Positions 38,901 through 47,949 of a stretch of DNA of 47,949 nucleotides are shown here, piece after piece. The notes under the pieces were generated by a model. That model had not been told where the DNA came from and did not search any database. It saw only the letters and a program-made list of their open reading frames with translations. Source of the stretch: Thermoplasmata archaeon (lineage in GTDB: Archaea; Thermoplasmatota; Thermoplasmata; Lutacidiplasmatales; UBA184); assembly GCA_022750375.1 (NCBI GenBank), contig JAKIVU010000006.1, forward strand, positions 8,553 to 56,501, in the 5' to 3' direction. A program made the translations under genes and the position numbers. Numbering within the stretch: the stretch's first letter is position 1; every line of letters starts with the position of its first letter.

Positions 38901-39390
38901 CACGGCCCCCGGTACGACGGTCTTCCATGTACCCGACGATCGACCCGCCGTGACCCTTCGCGGCTTCCGTCCGGTCGACGTTCCGTTCATCTCCTCCGTG
39001 GTCGCGGACGCGCTCCACGAGCACTACGACCCGACCCTCTACCAGTCGCTGAGCACCGAATGGCCGGACGGGTTCCTCGTCGCCGCGGACTCTCAGGACG
39101 TGCCCGTGGGGTTCTTGCTGGGCGTAAGTCAGGTCGAACGCGAGGCGCGGATCTTGATGTTCGCGGTCGACCGCGGCCACCGCACCGTGGGGGTGGGGAC
39201 CCTGCTCATGACGGCGTTCCTCGAGCGATGCCGCGCGCGAGGCTACCATCGCGTGACGCTCGAGGTCCGAGTGTCGAACGCGACCGCGATCCGGTTCTAC
39301 ACCCGGTTCTCGTACTCGGTCCTCGACCTCCTCCGCGCGTACTACTCGGACGGAGAGAACGGCTACCAGATGGCGCGCGAGCTCGGCTGA
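38884..39390 (+). CDS. RimI-like GNAT N-acetyltransferase
   Basis: The acetyltransferase may act on protein N-termini or small amines. The fold is easily read: VTLRGFRPVDVPFISSVVADALHEH (start of the domain), AADSQDVPVGFLLGVSQ, ILMFAVDRGHRTVGVGTLLMTAFLE with the R-x-x-G-x-G acetyl-CoA loop, and TLEVRVSNATAIRFYTRFSY, the RimI-type strand and helix. The open frame begins at GTG 38884, overlapping the previous gene by 17 bp; GTG 38950 would begin right at the domain (168 versus 146 residues) and is equally credible. It may acetylate ribosomal or other proteins, but nothing fixes the target. Confidence 0.82.
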   Translation: MRCIADTAPGTTVFHVPDDRPAVTLRGFRPVDVPFISSVVADALHEHYDPTLYQSLSTEWPDGFLVAADSQDVPVGFLLGVSQVEREARILMFAVDRGHRTVGVGTLLMTAFLERCRARGYHRVTLEVRVSNATAIRFYTRFSYSVLDLLRAYYSDGENGYQMARELG

Positions 39391-39413
39391 GCTCCCCTGC
39401 TAAGGGCGGAGGG

Positions 39414-39420
39414 GCTAAAG
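39414..39420 (+). promoter_or_regulatory. TATA-like box of the CBS-HPF-like gene
   Basis: GCTAAAG is centred 27 nt before ATG 39444, which is preferred over TTG 39435. It shows the cluster with NAC has its own promoter. Confidence 0.5.
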
Positions 39421-39443
39421 CCTCCCGACCCTGATTGCCGGCA

Positions 39444-40694
39444 ATGCCCGGTACTTGGCCCTCGGCCAGTGACCTGATGACGGCCCGTCCGTCGACCCTA
39501 CCCCACGACGCTCCGATCGCTCGCGCGCTCGGATTGATGCGGACGCACGGCTTCCACGAGATCCCGGTCCTTCGAAACTCCCGCCTGATCGGGATGATCA
39601 CCTTTGAATCGATCGCGCGGCGCGCGAGCCGTGCCCTCGACACGAAGGTCGAGCACATCCTGATCCTTCCGCCGCTCGTCACTGCGGCCTCTCGGCTGCC
39701 CGAGATCGCCGAGCAGCTGCTCGCGACGGGGCTCCGGGCCGCCCCGGTGGTCGGCGCCCGTGGAGAGCTCCTCGGGATCGTCAGTCGCACCGACATTGTT
39801 CGCGCGCTCATCTCCACGGCCGAAGCGGCCGGGATCCGGGTGGAGGAGATCGCGCGGTCGGCGGACCTCATCATTCACGAGAACGACATGTGCCGCCAGT
39901 TGACCGGCCAGATCCGTCTGCTCGAAGAGCATCCGCTGCCGGTCCTCGACCGGAAGGAACGGCTCGTCGGCGCGGTCGGCGTCGCGGACCTCGCGGCGGT
40001 GCTCTGGAGGCCGGTGACGGGCGGTAAGCGTGATGCGCGCGCGGGTCGGCCCGCGCTCGACGTCAAGGTCGGTTCGATCATGCATTCTCCCGCGGTCACG
40101 GTTCCGATGGGCACACCCGCCTCCGAGGCGGCGCGGCTGATGACTCGGGAGAAGGTGTCGAGCGTGTTCGTCGTGGAACCGGGCGCGGCCCCGCGGACGG
40201 TCGGGCAGGCCGAACTGCTCCAGCTCGTGATCGGCAAGAGCCGGGGCCCCTCCCCCCGGGGAGCAGTGGAGGATGTCTACGTGGAGATCACCGGTCTCCG
40301 CGGCTCCGGTGACCCCGGCCTCCTCGCGGAGATCGACCACCTCGTCGCCGCGGGCCTCCGGCGGATCGCTCAACAGGTTCGCCCGACCCTCTTGAGCCTC
40401 CACTTCGCCCCGCACGCCACCCACCGCACGAGCGACCTCACGCTGGAGGCCCGTTTGCACACGGAGGAGGGCATCTTCTATGCGTCCCACACCGGCTGGA
40501 ATCTATTGGCCGGGGTCTCCGACCTGCTCGAGGAGCTGGCCGGGCAGACGCGACGGGTCCGGGAGGCGAACCGACAGCGGGGACGGACGGCGCGATCCCG
40601 AGGGGTCGATGAGGAGAGCCCGGTCGACGACCCGGAGCTCGAACGTCGTATCCGCTCCGCCACCGGGGACCGTGACGCCGAGGACGAAGAATGA
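39444..40694 (+). CDS. CBS-domain protein fused to an HPF/S30AE-like ribosome-hibernation domain
   Basis: The 416-residue protein has up to four CBS repeats (about 5-60, 65-125, 130-190 and 205-262), with TFESIAR, SRTDIVRAL, GVADLAAV and TREKVSSVFVV marking repeat boundaries. CBS pairs normally bind adenine nucleotides. Residues about 277-378 look like a hibernation-promoting-factor domain: VYVEITGLRG, a long helix LLAEIDHLVAAGLRRIAQQV, then LSLHFAPH, LTLEARLHTEEGIFYASHTGWNLLAGVSDLLEELAGQTRRVRE. The last matches HPF's strand, exposed loop and C-terminal helix. The tail (380-416) is charged. Its stop overlaps the NAC gene as ATGA. This would be a nucleotide-sensing ribosome-silencing or dimerisation factor. 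The domain call is mine by pattern, not a database result. Confidence 0.72.
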   Translation: MPGTWPSASDLMTARPSTLPHDAPIARALGLMRTHGFHEIPVLRNSRLIGMITFESIARRASRALDTKVEHILILPPLVTAASRLPEIAEQLLATGLRAAPVVGARGELLGIVSRTDIVRALISTAEAAGIRVEEIARSADLIIHENDMCRQLTGQIRLLEEHPLPVLDRKERLVGAVGVADLAAVLWRPVTGGKRDARAGRPALDVKVGSIMHSPAVTVPMGTPASEAARLMTREKVSSVFVVEPGAAPRTVGQAELLQLVIGKSRGPSPRGAVEDVYVEITGLRGSGDPGLLAEIDHLVAAGLRRIAQQVRPTLLSLHFAPHATHRTSDLTLEARLHTEEGIFYASHTGWNLLAGVSDLLEELAGQTRRVREANRQRGRTARSRGVDEESPVDDPELERRIRSATGDRDAEDEE

Positions 40695-41089
40695 TCCCCG
40701 GCGGCCCCCGCAACGCGCGCCAGATGGAGCAGATGATGCGCCGCCTCGGAATGACGAGCGAACCGATCCCGGACGTCGAAGAGGTGATCGTCCGGACCCG
40801 GTCGAAGGAGCACGTCTTCCAGAAGCCCGAGGTCACGGCGCTCACCGTGCAGGGCGTCCGCACCTACCAGGTCGTGGGCCAGCCGGTGATCCGCGCCCGC
40901 AGCGCGGTACCACCAACCGAATCGTCCGGCGGGAGCGCGGCGGCCGCCCCGAGCGGTCCCCCGGAGGAAGACATCCGACTGGTGATGGATCAGGCGAACG
41001 TCTCCCGGGAGGAGGCGCTCGAGGCACTGTTCCAGGCGAAGGGCGAGCCGGCCGAAGCGATCATGAAGATCCTGACGCGGAGTCGTTAG
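40691..41089 (+). CDS. Nascent polypeptide-associated complex protein (archaeal NAC)
   Basis: The homodimeric ribosome-bound chaperone covers nascent chains at the exit tunnel. The 132-residue protein starts with a basic IPGGPRNARQMEQMMRRLGM ribosome-binding end. It has the NAC domain around 27-70 (VEEVIVRTRSKEHVFQKPEVTALTVQGVRTYQVVG), a linker rich in Ser, Ala and Pro, and a UBA domain (about 93-130, EEDIRLVMDQANVSREEALEALFQAKGEPAEAIMKIL). The ATG overlaps the CBS-HPF-like stop by 4 bp, implying translational coupling. The length is usual for archaeal NAC. Confidence 0.95.
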   Translation: MIPGGPRNARQMEQMMRRLGMTSEPIPDVEEVIVRTRSKEHVFQKPEVTALTVQGVRTYQVVGQPVIRARSAVPPTESSGGSAAAAPSGPPEEDIRLVMDQANVSREEALEALFQAKGEPAEAIMKILTRSR

Positions 41090-41533
41090 GTGGACGAGCC
41101 GGCCGGACCCGTGGTCCGGGAGTGCGTCGAAGGTTACCTGTTCTCCACGTCACCGCTGGAGCTGCTGCTTTTCCGGCGACCGCCCGCTCGGGGGCAGATA
41201 TGGGTCCCGATCAGTGGGAAGGTCGAGTTGGCTGACGCCGACTGGGAGGCGGCGCTCCGTCGCGAGCTCCGCGAGGAAACCGGCCTCGACCGTCCCCGCC
41301 GCATCGTGCCGCTCGACTGGCATGTCCGGTTCCGAGCCGACAACGGCGAGACCTGGCGCCTTCACGCCTACGCGGTGGAGGTGGACCGCACGTTCGTTCC
41401 GGTCCTGAGCGCAGAGCACGAGACCTCCCAATGGACCAATCCGGCAGAGGCTATTCGGCTCCTGCATTACGAGGACAATCGGGCCGCGGTAGAGCGCCTC
41501 GGTCGCGTTCTCAGCCCCTCCCCAAAGGTTTAG
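41090..41533 (+). CDS. Nudix hydrolase
   Basis: This pyrophosphohydrolase of 147 residues carries the Nudix box as GKVELADADWEAALRRELREETGL (spacing one residue longer than the consensus in the loop). The catalytic REL-x-EE-x-G block is intact. The N-terminal LLLFRRPPARGQIW is the usual strand before the box. The substrate, possibly a nucleoside diphosphate or dinucleotide, cannot be told. It starts at GTG 41090, directly after the NAC stop codon, so it belongs to the same operon. If the operon's first gene senses adenine nucleotides, a nucleotide-clearing enzyme is a sensible partner; this is inference. Confidence 0.87.
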   Translation: MDEPAGPVVRECVEGYLFSTSPLELLLFRRPPARGQIWVPISGKVELADADWEAALRRELREETGLDRPRRIVPLDWHVRFRADNGETWRLHAYAVEVDRTFVPVLSAEHETSQWTNPAEAIRLLHYEDNRAAVERLGRVLSPSPKV

Positions 41534-41564
41534 CCCGTCATTCCGGTCGTCGGGGCCGACGGCG

Positions 41565-42602
41565 ATGGCGGACCCTCCCACCCCAGTACCGGTGAACATC
41601 CCACCCTCGTTCGTCTTTCCGACGATCGGGCCCGCCCTCTTCTCGGCGCTACGGGACGCGAAGCCTCAACGGATCGTGCTCCAGGTTCCGGCGGGCCTCA
41701 TACGCAACGCGCACGACCTGGCGGCACGGCTGCGAGAGGAAACCGGCGCGCGCGTCACCGTCGCCACCCGCGCCTGCTTCGGTGCCTGCGATTTTCCGTC
41801 GGTCGACGAAGCTCCGAAGTCGGACGTCGCGGTCGTTCTGGGTCACTCACCGATCCCGAACGTGCGGGTAGTACGCCCGACGTACTTCGTCGAGATGCGG
41901 GACCCGGGCGGGGACCCCGAGGCGTTGGCGGCGACCGTTGCGAGCGCTGCGCTCCCGCGGAAGCTGGGTCTGGTCGTCTCCGTCCAGCACCTCGACCTCG
42001 TGGAAGCGCTCACCCGCGCTCTCGAACGGGGCGGACGGGAGGTCCGAGTCGGTCAGGGCGATCGCCGCCTGGCGTATCCGGCCCAGGCGCTCGGATGCAA
42101 TTACACGGGCGCCGAGGCCGTTGCCGCGGACGTGGACGCGTTTCTGTTCGTCGGCACGGGAAGGTTCCACCCGATCGGCCTCGCGTTCGCGGTGGATCGA
42201 CCGGTCTGGTCCCTCGACCCGCTGCAGAACGTGATCGAACCGCCCATCGACCGGGGTGCCCTCATCCGGAAGCGGCAGCTCACCGTCGCCCGTGCGCGGG
42301 ATGCCCTCCACTGGGGGATCCTCGTCTCCTCGTTCGCGGGCCAGAACCGGATGCCCACGGCGCTCGCCCTCCAGGAGCGGGCGCAGTCGCGGGGACGCGA
42401 CGCCGAGATCCTCGTGTTCGACCGGCTCGACCCTCGCGACCTGGAGGGCCGCGCGCTGGACGCCTACGTGAACACCGCCTGCCCCCGGATCGCCCTCGAT
42501 GACGGGGAACTCTACGCGAAACCGATGCTCACTCCCCCAGAGTTCCTGATGGCGCTGGGGGAGTTACCGCTCGAGTCCTACCGGTTCGACACGTACCACT
42601 GA
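41565..42602 (+). CDS. dph2: Diphthamide biosynthesis enzyme Dph2 (radical Fe-S 3-amino-3-carboxypropyl transferase)
   Basis: The archaeal Dph2 homodimer performs the first step of diphthamide formation on translation elongation factor 2. It transfers the 3-amino-3-carboxypropyl group of S-adenosylmethionine to a histidine by an unusual radical mechanism. Three cysteine sites that ligate the [4Fe-4S] cluster are visible in 345 residues: CFGACDF, GCNYTG and NTACPRIA. Other family hallmarks are LQVPAGLIRNAHDLAARL, GHSPIPN, VGTGRFHPIGLAFA, LDPLQNVIEP and ILVSSFAGQNR. It starts 31 bp after the Nudix gene. With NAC and the CBS-HPF-like protein it makes a translation-focused group. Confidence 0.93.
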   Translation: MADPPTPVPVNIPPSFVFPTIGPALFSALRDAKPQRIVLQVPAGLIRNAHDLAARLREETGARVTVATRACFGACDFPSVDEAPKSDVAVVLGHSPIPNVRVVRPTYFVEMRDPGGDPEALAATVASAALPRKLGLVVSVQHLDLVEALTRALERGGREVRVGQGDRRLAYPAQALGCNYTGAEAVAADVDAFLFVGTGRFHPIGLAFAVDRPVWSLDPLQNVIEPPIDRGALIRKRQLTVARARDALHWGILVSSFAGQNRMPTALALQERAQSRGRDAEILVFDRLDPRDLEGRALDAYVNTACPRIALDDGELYAKPMLTPPEFLMALGELPLESYRFDTYH

Positions 42603-42647
42603 GCTGCACCGAAACCCAGAAGGAGGGCCGAGGGGCTCTTTGTTCCT

Positions 42648-43049
42648 GTGCGAGGCTGGGCGCTCGTGCCGGGCGGGCTCATCGCGGCCGGCGTGCTCCT
42701 GGTCGTGTGGGCGGCGATCCAGGGCGGTGCCGGTCTCGCGATCGTCGTCGTCGTGCCGGTCATCTACGGCCGCTCCCTCGCGTTCGTGGCCGGGGTGCTC
42801 CTCCTGGTGGCGGGACTCTTCACCCTCCCGCTCGCGTTCGAGTTCGACGACCCGGAGGAGCCTGCGACGGGCGGGGGTCGCACCACCGGGGCGGGCACCT
42901 CGGCGGGGGGACTCATTCTCCTCGGGCCGATCCCGATCTTCTTTGGAAGTTGGAAGGACGTCTCCGCCCGAACCCGACTGATCGCGGCCGTTCTCGGAGG
43001 GGCGGTGCTCGTCGCGGCGATCGTCGTGTTGCTGTGGTCGCGGACCTAG
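42648..43049 (+). CDS. DUF131 family membrane protein
   Basis: The small membrane protein (133 residues) has about three or four hydrophobic segments (10-28, 32-60 and 110-131). The family motif GGLILLGPIPIFFGSWK sits near 87-103 and marks DUF131 (archaeal, function unknown). A Gly/Thr-rich hydrophilic loop (TGGGRTTGAGTSAGG) precedes it. GTG 42648 is used as start. It is likely co-transcribed with dph2, 45 bp away, and its stop overlaps pdxT's stop on the other strand in a shared CTAG. Confidence 0.85.
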   Translation: MRGWALVPGGLIAAGVLLVVWAAIQGGAGLAIVVVVPVIYGRSLAFVAGVLLLVAGLFTLPLAFEFDDPEEPATGGGRTTGAGTSAGGLILLGPIPIFFGSWKDVSARTRLIAAVLGGAVLVAAIVVLLWSRT

Positions 43050-43633
43050 CCCCGAAGACCGGCGGCGGAGAGGAACTTCCGGTGCACCCGGAGGTCGCGC
43101 GAGAGTTCGGGATGGAACGTGAGGCCCCAGAGCTTGCCCTCGCGCGCGCCGACGATCTCCTCGCCTCGCCACGCGATCGGAGTCGCCCGCGCCCCGACGG
43201 ACAGGATCCGGGGGGAGCGGATGAACACTCCCGGAAAAGGAGTGCCGCCCAATCCTTCGACCCGGATCGGTGCTTCGCACGACTCTCGTTGCGATCCGTA
43301 GTCGTTCCGGCGGACGGTGACATCCAGCGCTCCGAACGTTGGCGGGTCTCGACCCGAAGCGCTCGGCGCCAGCTCGCGGGCGAGCAGGATCAGTCCCGCA
43401 CACGTGGCGAGGACCGGCAGTCCGTGCTGGATCCGGTCTCGGAGGGGGGCCCACAGTCCCGCCGCTTCGATCAGGCGGGCGATCGTGGTCGATTCTCCGC
43501 CGGGCAGACACAGCGCTCCCACCGCGGCGAGGTCCGTAGGACCGCGCACCGCGACCGGGTCACGGACCAGCATTCGGAGTACCCGCAGATGCTCGGGGAC
43601 GTCGCCCTGAAGGGCGAGGACACCGACCTTCAT
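43046..43633 (-). CDS. pdxT: Pyridoxal 5'-phosphate synthase glutaminase subunit
   Basis: This class I glutamine amidotransferase (195 residues) gives ammonia to PdxS for pyridoxal phosphate synthesis. The sequence starts KVGVLALQGDVPEHLRVLRML and has LPGGESTTIARLIEA. The nucleophile Cys is in LATCAGLILLA, and the His/Glu of the triad are in LTFHPELSRD. ATG 43633 overlaps the HMG-CoA reductase stop (ATGA). pdxS is not in this window. The linkage with mevalonate-pathway and grpE genes is unusual. Confidence 0.95.
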   Translation of the reverse strand: MKVGVLALQGDVPEHLRVLRMLVRDPVAVRGPTDLAAVGALCLPGGESTTIARLIEAAGLWAPLRDRIQHGLPVLATCAGLILLARELAPSASGRDPPTFGALDVTVRRNDYGSQRESCEAPIRVEGLGGTPFPGVFIRSPRILSVGARATPIAWRGEEIVGAREGKLWGLTFHPELSRDLRVHRKFLSAAGLRG

Positions 43634-44943
43634 CCGGGTCCGCCGTGACGGAGCTCCTCGAGGATCTCCTTCGCGCGGTCGAACCGGATCTGGTGGTCCC
43701 GGATCAGCCGCTCGACCACACGGTCGACCTCGTCCGGTCGCGCTCCCGCGCTGGCCGCGAGGTTGCGCGCGTGAAGCTCCATGTGCCCCCGCTGGATCCC
43801 TTCGGTCGCGAGGGCGCGCAGCGCGGAAAAATTCTGGGCGAGGCCGACCGCCGCGAGCACCTCGCCGAGTTCCTTTGCGCTCTTCACGCCGAGCACTTTG
43901 ACGTTCGCTTTCGCGGTCGGATGGACCGCGGTCGCGCCGCCGATGAGACCGACGGGGGCAGGGATCTCGATCGACCCGACGAGGTTCCCGTCCTTGTCCT
44001 TCTCGTAGGTCGTCAAGGGGAGGATGACCGTGCTCGCGTCGCTCTCCCCGGCTCTCCACGCGGCATAGGAGTGGGCGCCGCTCTCGATCGCCCGGAAATC
44101 GTTCCCGGTGGCGATCACCACGCTCGAGACGCCGTTCATGATCCCCTTGTTGTGGGTCGCACAGCGGAACGGGTCCGCGACGGCGAGGGCATACGCGTCC
44201 AGGATCGCATCGACGACCTCGGCCCCGGTGGCGGTATCGGTCTTGAGCGACGCCGCCGGGAACGTCGCATGGGCGCGGGCGAGTCGGTGGATAGCGAGGT
44301 TCGAAATTATGCGCAGCACCACGCGGCCGCCCGTCAGCCGCGCGAATTCGGGCGCCAGGGCCTCGCACATCGTGTTCACGGCGTTCATGCCGCCCGCGTC
44401 GCGGGCGTCCACGAGAAGGTGGACCACGATCATCGTACCGCGGGGGGAGGAGAGGATGCGGGCCTCCAGGTCCTTCGCACCGCCCCCGAACTTGACAAGC
44501 ACCGGGTCCTTCGCATTCGCGGCCGCCAAGAGGTCCTCCTTCCGCTGGAGGAGGCGGAGGCGGGCGGCGACGGGGTCCGGCACGTCGAGGATCTGGACCT
44601 GGCCGATCATCACCGGCGCGGTCGACTGAGCGAAGAAACCTCCGCTCGCCCGGACGACCTTGGCGGCGTTCGACGCGGCCGCGACGACGCTCGGTTCCTC
44701 GATCGCCATCGGGACGAGGTACTCCTTGTCGTTGATGCGAAAGTTCGTCGCGATACCCAGGGGGAGGGGCATGACGCCGATGACGTTCTCGATCATCCGG
44801 TCGAGCGTCCCGGGGTCGACTCCCGGCGGAAACTCGAACGAGCGGGCCTCTTCGTCCGTGAGTCCGGCCCACGCCTGCACGAAGGCACGGCGCTCGGCGA
44901 TACTGCGACGGTAAAAACCGGGGATCTCCGAAGTTCGGTCCAT
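43630..44943 (-). CDS. hmgA: HMG-CoA reductase, class II type
   Basis: The enzyme reduces HMG-CoA to mevalonate, supplying isoprenoid units for archaeal membrane lipids. The 437-residue protein shows class II signatures: MIENVIGVMPLPLGIATNF, KEYLVPMAIEEPSVVAAASNAAK, the DARDAGGMNAVNTM loop (dinucleotide binding), and ATHNKGIMNGVSSVVIATGNDFRA with the catalytic Lys. A C-terminal flap has AQNFSALRALATEGIQRGHMELHARNLA. Class II enzymes usually occur in bacteria and in Archaeoglobus or Thermoplasmata. Start ATG 44943 follows grpE by 14 bp; the stop overlaps pdxT. Cofactor preference (NADH or NADPH) is not decidable here. Confidence 0.95.
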   Translation of the reverse strand: MDRTSEIPGFYRRSIAERRAFVQAWAGLTDEEARSFEFPPGVDPGTLDRMIENVIGVMPLPLGIATNFRINDKEYLVPMAIEEPSVVAAASNAAKVVRASGGFFAQSTAPVMIGQVQILDVPDPVAARLRLLQRKEDLLAAANAKDPVLVKFGGGAKDLEARILSSPRGTMIVVHLLVDARDAGGMNAVNTMCEALAPEFARLTGGRVVLRIISNLAIHRLARAHATFPAASLKTDTATGAEVVDAILDAYALAVADPFRCATHNKGIMNGVSSVVIATGNDFRAIESGAHSYAAWRAGESDASTVILPLTTYEKDKDGNLVGSIEIPAPVGLIGGATAVHPTAKANVKVLGVKSAKELGEVLAAVGLAQNFSALRALATEGIQRGHMELHARNLAASAGARPDEVDRVVERLIRDHQIRFDRAKEILEELRHGGPG

Positions 44944-44957
44944 AGAGTATCTCCCCG

Positions 44958-45524
44958 CTACTCGGATTTCGCCTCGACGAGCACCGTCGCTTCCGTCGTG
45001 GCGGGCGGGTGGCGTCCGACGATCACCTTGGCCGGTCGAAGCAGTCCACCGAAGAAACGGTAGCCCTGCTGGACGACCTCGACCACGAGTCCGTCGGGGG
45101 CACCCTCCGCGACGATCGCTTCCCCCACCGCTTCGGCCTCCTCCGGCCGGAACGGTCCGCCGACCTTGACGACCGGCTCGACGCCTTCGTGGTGCAGGAA
45201 CGTCGACCACTCTCGGTCCAGGAGTTCCATCCCCCGGCGCACCGGGTCGTCGGACGGAAGCTTGCCCACGGCGTCCCGTGCGGCACGAAATCCTTCGATG
45301 ATCGGAAGAAGTTCTCGGAGCATCCCCCCTCGAGCCTGGCGAGTGATCCCCTCTCGGTCCCGTTCGGATCGCCGCCGATAGTTCTCGAAATCCGCGAGGA
45401 GGTACTTGTACCGAGTCGACCAATCCTCGCCGGGGGCGGTCGGCACGGACGCGCCCGGGGGCGCGGCCGGCACCGTCTCGGGACCTCCCTCGGCGGGGGC
45501 GTCGGACTCGGGATCGTCAGCCAT
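44958..45524 (-). CDS. grpE: Nucleotide exchange factor GrpE
   Basis: This is the DnaK nucleotide exchange factor (188 residues). A disordered acidic start (DDPESDAPAEGGPETVPAAPPG) is followed by a long coiled-coil (YKYLLADFENYRRRSERDREGITRQARGGMLRELLPIIEGFRAARD) and the beta domain (EPVVKVGGPFRPEEAEAVGE, VVEVVQQGYRFFGGLLRPAKVIVG). ATG 45524 is chosen from the family length and the promoter box 29 nt upstream. In archaea grpE is usually with dnaK/dnaJ; here it leads the unit with hmgA and pdxT. Its promoter is divergent from that of gyrB. Confidence 0.94.
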   Translation of the reverse strand: MADDPESDAPAEGGPETVPAAPPGASVPTAPGEDWSTRYKYLLADFENYRRRSERDREGITRQARGGMLRELLPIIEGFRAARDAVGKLPSDDPVRRGMELLDREWSTFLHHEGVEPVVKVGGPFRPEEAEAVGEAIVAEGAPDGLVVEVVQQGYRFFGGLLRPAKVIVGRHPPATTEATVLVEAKSE

Positions 45525-45548
45525 GGAACGGACCTGCGAGGGTGGCCG

Positions 45549-45557
45549 ACTATTAGC
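45549..45557 (-). promoter_or_regulatory. TATA-like box of the grpE-hmgA-pdxT operon
   Basis: Minus-strand GCTAATAGT-type sequence centred about 29 nt upstream of ATG 45524. Confidence 0.5.
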
Positions 45558-45586
45558 GCTTCCCGGCGCTCCCGGCAGGCCCCGAG

Positions 45587-45623
45587 CGGTCGCTCCGGAG
45601 CGGCCCGGACGGTCGCTCCGGAG
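45587..45623. repeat. Tandem 14-bp repeat with palindromic core between grpE and gyrB
   Basis: CGGTCGCTCCGGAG occurs at 45587-45600 and again at 45610-45623, a 23-bp period (about two turns). The first copy sits in the perfect palindrome CGCTCCGGAGCG (45591-45602). Position between the two divergent promoters makes an operator for one or both genes likely. Confidence 0.6.
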
Positions 45624-45694
45624 GGTGATTTTTCCGTCGTTTCCGGGGTGCATTTTTCTTCCGCAACCCAAGCGTTATAACGCCTATCCGGCTC

Positions 45695-47646
<1,952 letters not shown>

Positions 47647-47663
47647 GGGGCGCGTTCACCACC

Positions 47664-47949
47664 GTGGTCGATGTCACGACGCTGTCCGACGCGCTGTCGG
47701 CGGTGGGCCATCCGGGGCTCGCCTCGTCCCGGCGCCCGGTGCTGCGGAGCTCAGACGCGATCCTCATCACGCTCGCCACGCTGGACCGGGAAGGGAACCC
47801 CGTCTGGCACGGGATATGGATCGACCCCAAGGGGGTACGACCGCTGGGACCGAGCATCTCGTCCAGCCTGCTGAGCGGGGGAACGAAGGTCGCGCCGGCC
47901 ACGGTCGGGCTCGTGGACCTCGTACAAGCGGCGTACCGCTCGTACGTGG
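47664..47949 (+). CDS. Unrecognised protein, N-terminal part, cut by window edge
   Basis: The frame starts at GTG 47664, 17 bp after gyrB, and reads VVDVTTLSDALSAVGHPGLASSRRPVL, then SSDAILITLATLDREGNPVWHGIWIDPKGVRPLGPSI. The strand/turn pattern looks like a globular alpha/beta protein. It does not show the GyrA start (PIEDEMRxSYLDYAMS type), so gyrA is not directly after gyrB. I recognise no family. Confidence 0.5.
   Translation, partial: MVDVTTLSDALSAVGHPGLASSRRPVLRSSDAILITLATLDREGNPVWHGIWIDPKGVRPLGPSISSSLLSGGTKVAPATVGLVDLVQAAYRSYV

Noticed and set aside
47664-47949. gyrA following gyrB
   Set aside because: The translated start lacks the GyrA opening and catalytic-region pattern, so the gene is left unnamed.

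Overview
The window looks like a stretch of a GC-rich archaeal chromosome, most likely an uncultivated member of the Thermoplasmatota. The archaeal call rests on ribosomal protein eL21, RNA polymerase subunit Rpb4 (RpoF), Pus10, archaeal NAC, Dph2, XerA, an NcsA-type tRNA thiolase, ThyX, and TATA-like boxes about 25-30 nt upstream of start codons with almost no leader. Gyrase B, GrpE, a class II HMG-CoA reductase and an S53 (kumamolisin-type) acid peptidase together fit the Thermoplasma side of the archaea. The taxon is an inference; no 16S rRNA is present.

Layout. 1-5.3 kb (minus strand): an information-processing run pus10 - rpl21e - rpoF - DUF655 - ksgA, followed by two peptidase genes, the second cut by the window edge. 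5.4-9.5 kb: a small conserved gene, a tightly overlapping ncsA - 3-hydroxyacyl-CoA dehydrogenase - PrsW operon, and xerA. 9.5-14.8 kb: a FAD oxidoreductase, thyX, metG overlapping a PHP phosphoesterase, and tRNA-Cys. 14.7-21.7 kb: VOC, GNAT and UspA proteins, an NDH-2-like oxidoreductase, a sugar nucleotidyltransferase, a zinc alcohol dehydrogenase and a class III aminotransferase. 21.8-29.1 kb is the accessory-looking part: a 51-residue cysteine-rich protein, a probably frameshifted membrane-anchored protein, an HNH nuclease, threonine synthase, an M19 dipeptidase, a membrane protein, DUF3052 and a helical-repeat protein, ending next to tRNA-Val. 29.5-38 kb: lysO/purA, an aminotransferase, two paralogous GT4 glycosyltransferases, an M20 deacylase and a UDP-sulfoquinovose synthase-like enzyme. 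38-43 kb (plus strand): a PAC2 proteasome-assembly-type protein, a GNAT, a CBS-plus-hibernation-factor-like fusion coupled to NAC, a Nudix hydrolase, Dph2 and DUF131. 43-48 kb: grpE - hmgA - pdxT on the minus strand, diverging from gyrB across a promoter region with a tandem palindromic repeat.

Themes. The densest functional grouping is translation and ribosome biology (eL21, Rpb4, KsgA, Pus10, NcsA, MetG, the hibernation-like fusion, NAC, Dph2). A second is surface glycan or glycolipid synthesis (nucleotidyltransferase, two glycosyltransferases, sulfoquinovose synthase). The most interesting candidate for an undescribed system is the CBS-HPF-like gene that overlaps the NAC gene. Two genes, metG and the peptidase after ksgA, have no ATG, GTG or TTG where their coding sequence must begin. 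Several starts in this annotation were set from the recurring leaderless-promoter spacing.
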